Positions 49,274-59,100 of a DNA stretch of 64,000 bases are shown piece by piece. The notes beneath the pieces were generated by a model. That model saw only the letters and a list, made by a program, of their open reading frames with translations. It ran no database searches and had not been told where the DNA came from. The DNA lies in NCBI GenBank assembly GCA_033297205.1, contig MU859153.1, forward strand, positions 1-64,000, written 5' to 3'. Position 1 is the first letter of the stretch; each line of letters starts with the position of its first letter. The DNA is from Pseudoneurospora amorphoporcata. Its lineage: Eukaryota; Ascomycota; Sordariomycetes; Sordariales; Sordariaceae. Both the position numbers and the translations under genes were made by a program.

Positions 49274-49687
49274 TTAACTACCCCTATAAGTCGAATAACT
49301 ATAAGGCGCCAACAACAACGGGACATGATACGTCTGCCCCTCCTCAACCCTAAACACAACCGTCACCTCGGGGAAGAACGTCTTATCCTCGCCGCCAAAA
49401 TACGCCGCCGTGTCGAACCGCAACATCCAGCGCGAGGGTCCCTTGATGTCGTTGACAAGGACATGCTCAAGAGTGTAGACGGGCACTTCACCGCTCGAAA
49501 GGGCTGAGGAGTAGGGCAGCCAGAGCTTGATGCGGCCGTCTTCGTCGGTCAGGGATTCAAAGACTTTGCTGGGCTGGGTGGACGATGGAGATGGGGAGAG
49601 AAGCTCGAGCTTGACGCGCACCGAGCGGGCGGGTTGGCCCTTGGAGGTGTCGAGGATGTGGCAGGTTATGCGGTCTTTGGTTGCCAT
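49274..49687 (-). CDS. 5-hydroxyisourate hydrolase (transthyretin-related)
   Basis: Second step of urate breakdown after uricase: hydrolysis of 5-hydroxyisourate to OHCU. One exon, 137 aa, the typical length for the family. Diagnostic sites are ITCHILDTSKGQPA (catalytic His near the N-terminus), DEDGRIKLWLP (conserved Arg), the LRFDTAAYF and FFPEVTVVF strands, the YHVPLLLAPYSYSTY strand and the signature C-terminal tetrapeptide YRGS (134-137) that separates these enzymes from true transthyretins. There is no PTS1 or signal peptide, so the protein is probably cytosolic. Confidence 0.95.
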   Translation of the reverse strand: MATKDRITCHILDTSKGQPARSVRVKLELLSPSPSSTQPSKVFESLTDEDGRIKLWLPYSSALSSGEVPVYTLEHVLVNDIKGPSRWMLRFDTAAYFGGEDKTFFPEVTVVFRVEEGQTYHVPLLLAPYSYSTYRGS

Positions 49688-50704
49688 TTTGGGGGTGGTT
49701 TTGGAGTTTTCCCTCTGCGTCCGGTGTGATTTGGGTCTTTTTGAAACGATTCGAGGTTAGAATTGGCTTTGGGAGAGGTGAAGAGCTGCAGGGAGGTGAG
49801 TTTGAGGTGAAGTTGACAGACAGGGGTGTCCTTTTGAGTGACAAGCAGCTGCGCCCGCTGGGGAAAGCAGCTTGATGGAGGATGGTGGGGCAGGGCGGGG
49901 CTTATCAGCGATAAGCGCGCTGAAGGATCAGGTACGTAGGTATCGTGTCTTTTTTTTTTTTTTGCTGATTTTCCTCTTTCAGACTTTCTTGCTGACCTTG
50001 ATGAAGAGCTTGATGCTCACTGTTTTATCCGTTTCAAAAGCCGAGGGCCACCGATCTTTTTGTATCATTCCAAGATGAGGTCCACTACTCCGACGGGACG
50101 GGGCGTCAACCGACACAGCCTCCTCCTTCCCGCCGGCACCAAGGTCGTGGCCGACGATGGGGAACCATTGGGGCCGTCGGCGGCTGCCGTGTACCGCTGC
50201 AACTCTCAGGCGGAGCTAGGTAGCTTCAGCTCCAGCAGGGTTCCCATCGTGGTTTCCATCAGGGTACAGTCCTACCTACCGGCCTTGAGAGTCAAAAGCT
50301 GTAAATAGAAACACCAATGTCCCAGTGCCAGTCGGGACGTTGTGTTAAGGAACACTGCCACGGTCCTGGAGATCTGGTGTACTGGTGTGGTTCCCTTCAG
50401 TGGCTCAGGGTGCTACACAACGCTGGGGAAAGAGCCAATTCGACGACAAAGAATAGGGAAGCCTAAATGGTGATAGTACCTAACCCCTAGGTATATGTTT
50501 GATGATGTTGACATGTCTCAAAGTCGAGTCTGGGATGAAAAAAGTGACAAGAGAATTCACGCAGCATCCTTGCAAGTGGCCGAGCGGCCAGGGGAAGAAA
50601 CAAAACACAAAAAGGGCCCCACGACGTGGCGCTTTTCCCCTTGTATACTTGTAGTGTAAATATTTTGCGTAAGACTACTAAAACCTGGGGAATGGGGTGT
50701 GCAG

Positions 50705-50711
50705 TGAGTCA
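50705..50711 (+). promoter_or_regulatory. CPC-1/Gcn4-type site TGAGTCA
   Basis: Perfect palindromic TGASTCA, the binding site of Gcn4/CPC-1 bZIP activators, about 320 bases upstream of the serine-biosynthesis gene start. A second partial site, TGACTC, is at 50811. Cross-pathway control of this gene is inferred; a 7-mer can also occur by chance. Confidence 0.5.
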
Positions 50712-50910
50712 CATCATTTGACACCGGGCATCTACCACAACTGGCAATGATCTTTGTACATTATTCTAAAGAATGAGGGTTTTCGTGGGTGATTGAAGAG
50801 AGAGCTGAGGTGACTCCGATTCCGCCAAACCTAAGCTTTAAGGAGAAGGGAACCTAAGAGTGGAGATGCCAACCCTTCTAGACTCTGAACAACATCAACC
50901 TCACTCATCC

Positions 50911-50938
50911 ACTCACTCACTCACTCACTCACTCACTC
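50911..50938 (+). repeat. (ACTC)7 microsatellite
   Basis: Seven exact tetranucleotide units about 90 bases upstream of the phosphoserine aminotransferase ATG, probably in the core promoter or leader. Confidence 0.93.
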
Positions 50939-51027
50939 CTCACGGTCTTTATATTTAACAAGTCAAAGAACCTGTCTTGAGTAGTTCATATACTTGCTCT
51001 TCAAGTGTCAGACGCATATCATCAAAA

Positions 51028-52438
51028 ATGCCCTCCCGCGCGGACATCACCTACTTCGGCGCCGGCCCTGCCGCCCTCCCCACCGACGTCCTCGAGACCG
51101 CCGCCCAGGCGCTGCTCGACTACCAGGGCACCGGCCTGGGTATCGCCGAGCACTCTCATCGCTCCGAGCTTGCGGCCAAGATCATCAACGAGGCCAAGGC
51201 CGACCTGGCCACCTACCTCGACTTCTCCCCGGAGCAGTATGAGGTTCTCTTCATGCAGGGTGGCGGCACCGGCGAGTTCGCCGCCTCCATGTACAACCTC
51301 GTCGGCGCCTGGGTGTCCCGCCAGCACGCGGCCGTCCAGAAGGAGGTCCAGAGTGCCGATGAGGCGCAGGTGCTTGCCGCCCTCCGTCAGCGCGTAGAGT
51401 CCGGCCTCAAGGTCGACTACATCGTCACCGGCAGCTGGTCGCTCAAGGCCTACCAGGAAGCCCAACGTCTGCTCGGCCCCGAGTACGTCAACCTGGTGTG
51501 CGACGCCCGCACCGTCAACGACGGCAAGTTCGGCAAGATCCCCGACGAGAGCACCTGGAAGCTCAGCAAAGACGCCGCCTACGTCTACTTCTGCGACAAC
51601 GAGACCGTCGACGGCGTCGAGTTCCCCAGCTTCCCCAAGATCCTCGAGCCCAAGGAGGACGGCACCGGCCCCATCGTTGTGGCCGACATGTCCTCCAACA
51701 TCCTCTCTCGCCGCATCCCCGTCAGCAACTACTCCCTCCTCTTCTTCGGTGCCCAGAAGAACCTCGGCTCGACCGGTATTGCCGTGGCCATCCTCAAGAA
51801 GACCTTCCTCCCGCCTACCGTCAGCCAGCCTAGCCCGGCTCTGCTTAGGAAACTCGCTCTTCCTATCCCCCCTATTGTGCTGCAGTACGAGATTATCGCC
51901 AAGAACAACAGCTTATACAACACGCTGAGCATCTTTGAGTGAGTGTTTGGTTGAAGCTCAACTATCATGTGTTGCATTGCTACAGGCTAACAAAATCACA
52001 GTGTCTACATCGCCGGCCAGGTCCTCAAGAAGCTCCTCGCTACTTATCCCAACGGCGTTGACGGCCAGCAGGCCGTTGCCGAGAAGAAGGCCGAGCTCAT
52101 CTACGCTGCCTTGGAGGCTCACCCCGGGGCTTACAAGATTGTCCCGGACAAGTCTGCCCGCTCCAAGATGAACATTTGCTTCCGCGTCACCAAGGTGGGT
52201 TTTCTAGTATTTCCCATCAGCGGGTTTTGTTGTTGAGAATTGGGCTAAGGTGTATCCCCAGGGTGGCAACGTCGACGAGGCCGAGAAGGCCTTCCTCAAG
52301 GAGTCCACCGACCTCAACCTGACCGGTCTCAAGGGCCACCGCAGCGTCGGCGGCATCCGTGCTTCCAACTACAACTCCATCCCTTTGGAGGGTGCCGAGA
52401 AGCTGGCCAGGTTCATTGATGAGTTTGCCAAGGCTTAA
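51028..52438 (+). CDS. SER1: Phosphoserine aminotransferase
   Basis: PLP enzyme converting 3-phosphohydroxypyruvate and glutamate to phosphoserine in serine synthesis. Exons are 51028-51938, 52002-52194 and 52262-52438, giving 426 aa. The start is AAAATGCCC with MPSRADITYFGAGPAALP, the typical family N-terminus; an in-frame upstream extension was rejected because its residues do not resemble the family. PLP-site Lys244 lies in LLFFGAQKNLGSTG; other marks are MQGGGTGEF and ADMSSNILSR. The C-terminal part GLKGHRSVGGIRASNYNSIP carries the substrate-binding Arg residues. All phases agree (2, 0). Codon use is strongly C-ending, suggesting high expression. An upstream TGAGTCA site suggests cross-pathway control. 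Confidence 0.95.
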
Positions 52439-52751
52439 ATCATCCAAGTCTCCTGCTGAAACCACAAAAGTATACGGATCTGGATATATGGATAGGTAGG
52501 TAGGAACCCGGGATAAAAGCAGGTCGGCTGGACGGCGCAACACGGAATGGTATGGGATAGCGGGGAGCAAAGGTATCGGTCGTTGGGGTTTTGGACGAAA
52601 TCATGAACAAAAAGTTGTGATAAAACAACCCAATTCCAAACACGGATTGGGGATGGATGGATACCCCCATAATACAAAAACTCATTTTTAAGTATCCATC
52701 CCCTGATTTTCTTCTTTTCCCCTTCTCAACTTCAACCCCGTCCTCACTCAC
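52439..52751. other. Short convergent 3' region, SER1 / DUF2264 gene
   Basis: 313 bases between two converging stop codons; no gene. The 3' UTRs may overlap. Confidence 0.65.
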
Positions 52752-55058
52752 TCACTCCCCCTTCTCAACCTCCTCCCTCAACCACCCCGGCACCTCCGGC
52801 CCCTTCTCCCACCCCTCCAAATAACTTTCCTTAGCAACCCCCTCCCCAGCCGGCTTCGCATAAATACCCGTCACATACCACCACCTCCCTCCCTTCTCAA
52901 TCTTATGCTGCAGCGTCGGGATCGTCGTCCTACTCTCCACCAAATTCGAGTTCGGATCCGCATTCACCAACGTCGCCTCTCTTCCCTCTTTTTCAACATC
53001 CAACGCTCTGATCCCCACCGCTCCCGCTCTCGATACCGCGAACGCGCCCTTCTTTCCGGGGGCCCACGCTTCGGGAGTACTGAGGTCGTAGTTACCAATC
53101 AGCCTGGGGAACGTCCCCTCGCATTTTTCGGGGTCATAAGGGTCTAGGTATCGTCCATCCGGTGTCCGCTCGTTGAGGATGGCGAACGATCCGTCGGCTG
53201 TCATTACCGAGCGCCCTTCGGTGCGGATGTGGTGCACGCGCAGGTGCCAGTTTGGTGCGGTTTCGGTGGGCGGGAGGAGGTAGGTCGTCACGAAGACGTC
53301 GGGGTAGGGTGTCCAGTGGGAGATGAGCACTGGACTACCCTCTTTTGTGGCGAGGTGGGAAGTAGAGAGGCGACGGGTCTTCCAGTACTCGCCTCCGTCG
53401 TCGGAAAATCCCAGCTGCGAGGCCAAAGCGTATTGCTCGAGTGTGAAGCAGCCCGGAGGAACGGAGTAGCCAAAGGCAGAGGAGTAAGCGAACGCGCCGT
53501 ACTTGGCGTGCGTGCCCTTCATCGGGTAGGAGCAGGCCTGTCCGGAGGAGAGAAGCATGCAGTGGCCGCCAAGGTTGCTCATGATGTGACCCGGTTGGGG
53601 GAGGGGTTTGATGGCCGGGATCACCGGCCACGGGTCTTCTTCTTCGGAGGTCCAGAAGGGATGAGTTTCGGGCACGGCGAGACAAATGAAGGCTAGACAG
53701 GCCCAGTAGGGGGAGCCGGGACTGTTGTAGTTCTCGGCCATGTACATGTTGGGGTAGGAGTAGCCGATGGTCAAAGTGCCGGCGGGGCTGAAGATGTTGT
53801 CTTGGATCTGCCACCAGCGCAGATGCCGGAGGACGATGCCTTTGACCATGCCCCAGGTCAAGGGGGCGGGGAGCTCGACGTCGGCGTAGGCGAGGGCGCC
53901 CCAGAAGGAGACCATGGCGAAGCGGTAGCCGACACTGCGGCCGAAGGGGATGGAGCGGCCTGGTTGATGGGTTAGAGTGTTACTCTTGGTTGGGATATGA
54001 TTTCAGTTAGTTACTCACCCTCTGTGTCATAATAGTGTACAAGATCCAATGCGGCAATCTGTGCCCTCTTCTTGAACTCGACAGCCCGTTCGGGCTCATC
54101 TTCGCCAGCTAGCTTGGCATAAAGTAGCTGAAGGAAGTGGATAGCAAAACTCGAAGAGTAGTAATCCATTTCTTTGAGTTACAGTCAGTATCTCCTCCAT
54201 TATGGGTACGGCTGGGTGGTTGAACATACGGTGAACACCCTCCGGGCCATCATTCGACCAGCCATCACCACGGTAGAAAGTGTTCAAATGCTCGATATCA
54301 GCGTCCAATCTCTCCTGGGAGAACTTTCCTCCGTTCTTCTTCAATCCGAGGTTGGCAAAGACGCGGAACCACAGCCAGTTTGTGTTGGGCATGCTGCGAA
54401 ACACTCAGTTAGCCTTCTGTTTTTACTTCCTTTCTTTCGTCCTTCTCTCCTCCCACTCAACCGTCCCCTTCTTCCCGCTTTCCTCTCCTTCCTTCCTTTC
54501 CCCCAACTTGCTCATTCCCCACACACATACACATACAAAAAGAGAGAAAAGAACCTGCTTCTTAACATTAACCTCATCCCCCAACCACCTCTCCATCCCC
54601 CTCTGCCCCTTTTCCCCAAGCCCCTCCCACAACCCCGGCACAACCGCCAATGCAAATCCCAAAGGACACATCTCCACCATCCTCTGATCATTGTCCCTCG
54701 CCCACCCCCAAAACTCTTTGTTGTCAGGATCGACCCCGTTTCTTATCCCCTCGATCCACCACTCCTTGAATTCATATTCCCCTCCCCCAGAAAGCAAGCA
54801 GGCGAGGCCCCACAGCGGACGGGCAAGACCTTCGATTTCGGAGGCGGTTTGGTCGAAGCGCACTGCTGTGGCTCCCGGGACGCGGATGCGGGCTTTGAGA
54901 GGGGAGAAGAAGGGGAGTAAGGGGTCGAGGAGGGTGGTGAGGAGCTGTTGGACGGAGGAGCGGGAGGAGAGGGGCACGAGGGAGAAGGGGTGCCGGGAGG
55001 AGTGGCCTAGGAGGAGGCCGGGGACTCCTTCGGGGGTTTTGGTGTTGGTTGTAGACAT
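52752..55058 (-). CDS. DUF2264-family protein
   Basis: Exons (reverse strand) are 55058-54559, 54393-54230, 54171-54019 and 53959-52752, giving 674 aa. The family marker MPNTNWLWFRVFANLGL opens exon 2; MDYYSSSFAIHFLQLLY, GRSVGYRFAMVSFWGALA and LRWWQIQDNIF follow. The family is uncharacterised; its aromatic-rich helical pattern recalls alpha/alpha-barrel carbohydrate enzymes, which is only an inference. No signal peptide is visible. Intron 1 appears to be a GC-AG intron: GCAGGT at 54558-54553, with GCTAAC and CGCAG at the acceptor. Only this junction gives VNVKNMPNTNW in frame and fits the family spacing; ordinary GT donors nearby are out of phase. Introns 2 and 3 are normal (GTATGT, GTGAGT). 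Confidence 0.87.
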
Positions 55059-55612
55059 GTTGGGCGGTGATGGTCTTGATGGGTGTTGGATGTGATTAGT
55101 GGATAGTAGGCGTTCACGTCATCGACCTCATCCAGTTGAGGATATCACTCGAAGCCGTGAGTAGGATGGAAGTGTTCTGAAGAGACAACAAACGTGGAAA
55201 CAACAAAAACAACAAGACAGCATGTGTGGGAAATGGGTACTCCCCGGTATACAGAGCCGATACACAGGAGATACCACATGGTCACAGTCCATCATTACCC
55301 GTAGGTCCCGGCCCCCTCACTCCAGGGTCATCTCGCGGTTAATCATCCCGAAAGCTCTCTGAATACCAAACCAGAGCGACTTGCACATAGTACCTCTACT
55401 AATACATACCACAGTAGAGCCACTGGCGCCTGGATGTTGTGGTTCAAGGTTCGGTTCGGATGAGGGGCACGCACGAGGGGTTCGTCTCACGGGAAGTTCC
55501 TGAGGGGTTGAATCAGGCTGCTCGCGGCTAAAATGTTTGGGAAGAGAAAATGGGGGATCGTTGTTACGACGTAACGGTTCTAGTGTCTTGGGCCGCCCCC
55601 CCCGCGCGGGGC

Positions 55613-55622
55613 NNNNNNNNNN
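55613..55622. other. Assembly gap (10 N)
   Basis: Ten undetermined bases. The left edge is a C8-GCGCGGGG stretch and the right side is G/T-rich, ending in poly-C at 55715-55737, so the true length and content are unknown. Confidence 1.
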
Positions 55623-55714
55623 TTGTGTGGTTGTTTATGTGTGAGTGTGGGGTAAATTTTTTTGGTTTTTTAAATTGGGTTGTGGTTTTCCTGCCTTATG
55701 GTTTTGTGTTTTTT

Positions 55715-55737
55715 CCCCCCCCCCCCCCCCCCCCCCC
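55715..55737 (+). repeat. Poly-C (23 nt)
   Basis: An unbroken C run preceded by T6 and close to the assembly gap. Either a true homopolymer or a low-quality contig end. Confidence 0.85.
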
Positions 55738-56171
55738 TTGATGCCTTGGGGGGAGCATCCACCACCCCCACGGGGTAAGTGGAAAGAGAGCCAAGAGGGT
55801 TATTCCATGAATCCCCGGAAAGCTTGGCTAGACCTAAATGATGAGGCATGTGGATGTGACATATGAACAAACCTTGATGAGCTATATATGTACAGGATAA
55901 TATTCCCCTTTTAGACACTTGATTCAATTTCACCTTAAAAGAGCTCCTTGTTCTTCCAAGTAGACATTACGTACTCTTATATATATATGAGTCTTGTGTT
56001 TGTTCAATATCGGGAGTTCGGGACATGGCTGCCTTCTCCGTTTTCGACTTTGTCAAAGCAGCTTGCATCATGATGCTTGATGATGTACATTGTGTGCAAA
56101 CATAACTTTGTTGATAAACTTCTTATATGGAACAGACAGAACAAGCGACGACATGCGACGTCTTCTTAGAC

Positions 56172-59100
56172 TCATCCTGTTGTTTCTTTACTTTCTTCAG
56201 GAGTCGTCTCCGTCACCGTCGCCGTTGCCGCAGGTGTAGTCTCAGTCTCCTCCGGTGGTGCCCCGGCACTCGTTGCTGTGCCTGGTCGCGATGATGACGG
56301 CCCATCCGCGGCTGCCGAAAGATCCTCAGTGCTAGCTGTTGGCGCGGCTTCCGTCCCATCTGCCCCTGTTGGCCCGTCCTTCCCGTCCTCCCCAGGCGTG
56401 CTAGTCTGGGCCTTTTCTCTCCTTCGCCTTCTCATGTTCCTCTCCTCAGCCGCAGTCTGCCTTCTCGACTTCCTCAAACTTTCCCGCTTCTCTGCATCAT
56501 CTTCCGCCCCATCGCCTCCTTGGAAGCTTTGCAGCAATGCAGCTGCGCGTCGAGCGACGTCGTCTTCCTCCGCATCGGGAGCCTCCTTTGTCGGCGGTAG
56601 GGCGTTGGGGCTGAGAAGACCGTTGCTGGCGCCGTCGTCGTCCGTGGTTGCCGATGCAACACTCTTGCCGGTCTGAAGGGCGGCCTCCACCTCGGGGATT
56701 TCGTTGAAATCCGGTACTTGCTGGCCTGAGGCGATGCGGACTTGATGTTTGTCCTTGAGACGTGCTCTCCTCCTCCTGTCTCTTTGGTCTCTTGTTTGCG
56801 GGGCTGCCGCTCTGAGCTTCTCGAGTAGACTGTCCATTGCCCCCGTACTCGTAGGGCTTGCCGGTCCCGGTGCATCGGCTGCTTGTAAAGCCTTGAACTG
56901 AGCATTCTTGCGCTTCATCGATGCCTCGTTTCGCTTCCGCTGCTCTTCCAGCTGAATGTTCTTCTCACGCGACTTCTTCCACTCATTGATGAACGACGCC
57001 AGCTTGGAGAAGAAGTCGCGACGAGCATTGTCGTCTGCCGGGTCTTCGCCGTAGAAGACCATGATGTCGTTATACGTGCGCACCATCTCTTCCAGATACA
57101 ACTGCATTTGCTCTGCCTTGAACCGAGCATCCTTCATGACCCTCTGCACAATCTGCGACACACGATCCTGGGGATGAAACTTCTTCGGATCGGAGAGATT
57201 GCCTGAATCGAGAGACATTTGCACGTTCTTGATGTTGTCGATATACCTCTTGGCATCAGCCTGAAGCTGTTCGATGTTGATCTTCTGCGCCGCAATAACG
57301 CCCTCGATGTCCGTGGCGAAGTCTTCCCACTCTGGGTATTGTTGGCGCACGATACGCTCGACGAGATCCGCAAGGGTCGATTCGTTCTTGTCGTCCTTCA
57401 CCATGCCAAGTCTGGCAAGGGAAGAGAGCTTGAAACCGCGGGCTTGCTTGTTCGCGTCGTTCATGTAGTTACCGATATCCAAGATGAGGCCGAGTACGTT
57501 CATAAGGGACACGGAATCTCTCAAAGATTCGGACACTCCTACAACGGCGCGCATCTTCTCGGTAATTTCTTCGTAATCTTGTTCGAAACTGCGGGTCAGC
57601 GCAAGGGCCCTCATCCTGCTCTTCCAGTAGTGATGAAGTTCGAATGCCGTATACAGATAGATCTGATCCTGTCTTGTAAGCTCGTTGGGATCCTGTTCTC
57701 GGGTATCTTTGCCAGCATCCGGTCCAGTCCAGTCCTTGCTATATGGTGCCATGACCTTGGCAGTGTTGTCCGAAATGTTACAAAGATCATCCTTCTGCAG
57801 GAAGTCCATGACGACGGGGTTGTCGAGTACGTCTTTGTCGCAGTGAATGATCATCTGCACCACCTTCTCGACAGGGAACTGTGAGAATTTTGCGAGCGCG
57901 ATTTCTGTAAGCTGTTAGTGTGACTCTATTGAAGCTGCTGCTTTCATCCGATTCTTACCGAAGGCCTTGCGCAAATCGTTGGAGATGATCTGCTTCTTGT
58001 CATCCTTCTTGGCACCTCCACCACCAAGCTTCTTGATCTCCTTCGCTATGAACAACTTCTCAACCTCGTCCAGGATACCCTTCTTGCTAAGCTCATGATA
58101 CTTCTCTTCTCTGGACTCGGGGGATGGTGTATGTGCCGCCCAGTGTGTTGCCAACGGCGTGTCGACCTTGTCCCAATGGAAGGCCTTGAGCTTCTTCTTA
58201 GGCCGGACAACAGGTAGCCCAACAGAATTGGTCGCAGGAAGCCCGGCATTTTGTGCCAAGAAGCGGCCCGAAGCGGGACCCGGCATAGGAGGAGGCGGCG
58301 GTGGTGGCATACCAGGCATACCAGGCATGGGCGGCGGCGGAGGTGGTGGTGGTGGCATACCGCCCATACCAGGCATTGGCGGAGGAGGAGGTGGTGGCGG
58401 CGGCGGCGGCGGTGGGCCACCAGCGCCGGGGATCGGAGGAGGAGCACCTGGGAGACCTCCTGGCGGCGGCGGAGGAGGAGGAGGTGGCGGTGGTGGCGGA
58501 GGGGGCCCACCCGCACCGGGAATCGGAGCCGGGGCGCCAGGCAAGTGGCCAGGGGGCGGCGGAGGGGGAGGCGGCGGAGGTGGAGGAGGAGGAGGACCCG
58601 GGGCCGCGGCTGGCGCAGTAGCATCGGTGACTTGGATTTTGGGAGTCTCGGTATCGCTGGGTGTGATGGGTATCTGGGACTCCATGCTGGGGTGCGAGGG
58701 ACCGGTGGTGATACCATCTTCTTCCTCGGAGTCGCTGTCATCGTACCTCTTGACCTTCCCAGTGAGTTCGTTGAACATACCATTGGCCTGCTTGGGGTCC
58801 ACGACGGGCCTCCTGATCTTGACCACGCGAGGCTTCTCGTACACGATCTCGCCGTCGTCGCCGACCTCGACATCGCTTTCCTCGAGAAGGTTCTCCACAT
58901 GTTCTGCCCGGGTACCAACAGGCTTTCTGGGTATCTTTGTCGACCTTTTGACGCTGCCAAGCATGGAATTGGTGAAGTCCTTGGGTGGCGCACCCTCCGG
59001 TGTCTCGTCCCCAAAGCCATCCATCTCCTCCCGTAGAGCGCGGAGCCTATCCGAAGGGCCAATCATCTCACCCCATACTCTACCTTCAAGCTTGAACTGC

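Larger units (their letters stand above)
49688..51027. other. Divergent promoter region, HIU hydrolase / phosphoserine aminotransferase
   Basis: No gene seen. It contains a perfect TGAGTCA element (50705-50711), a TGACTC half-match (50811-50816), an (ACTC)7 array (50911-50938) and a TTATATTTAA stretch near 50947-50956 that could be a TATA-like element. Confidence 0.6.
55059..56171. other. Intergenic region with assembly gap
   Basis: Upstream of the DUF2264 gene and downstream of the formin stop; no gene seen. The stretch 55600-55740 is of doubtful quality, with a C/G-rich edge, N10, G/T-rich sequence and a 23-nt poly-C. Confidence 0.6.
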
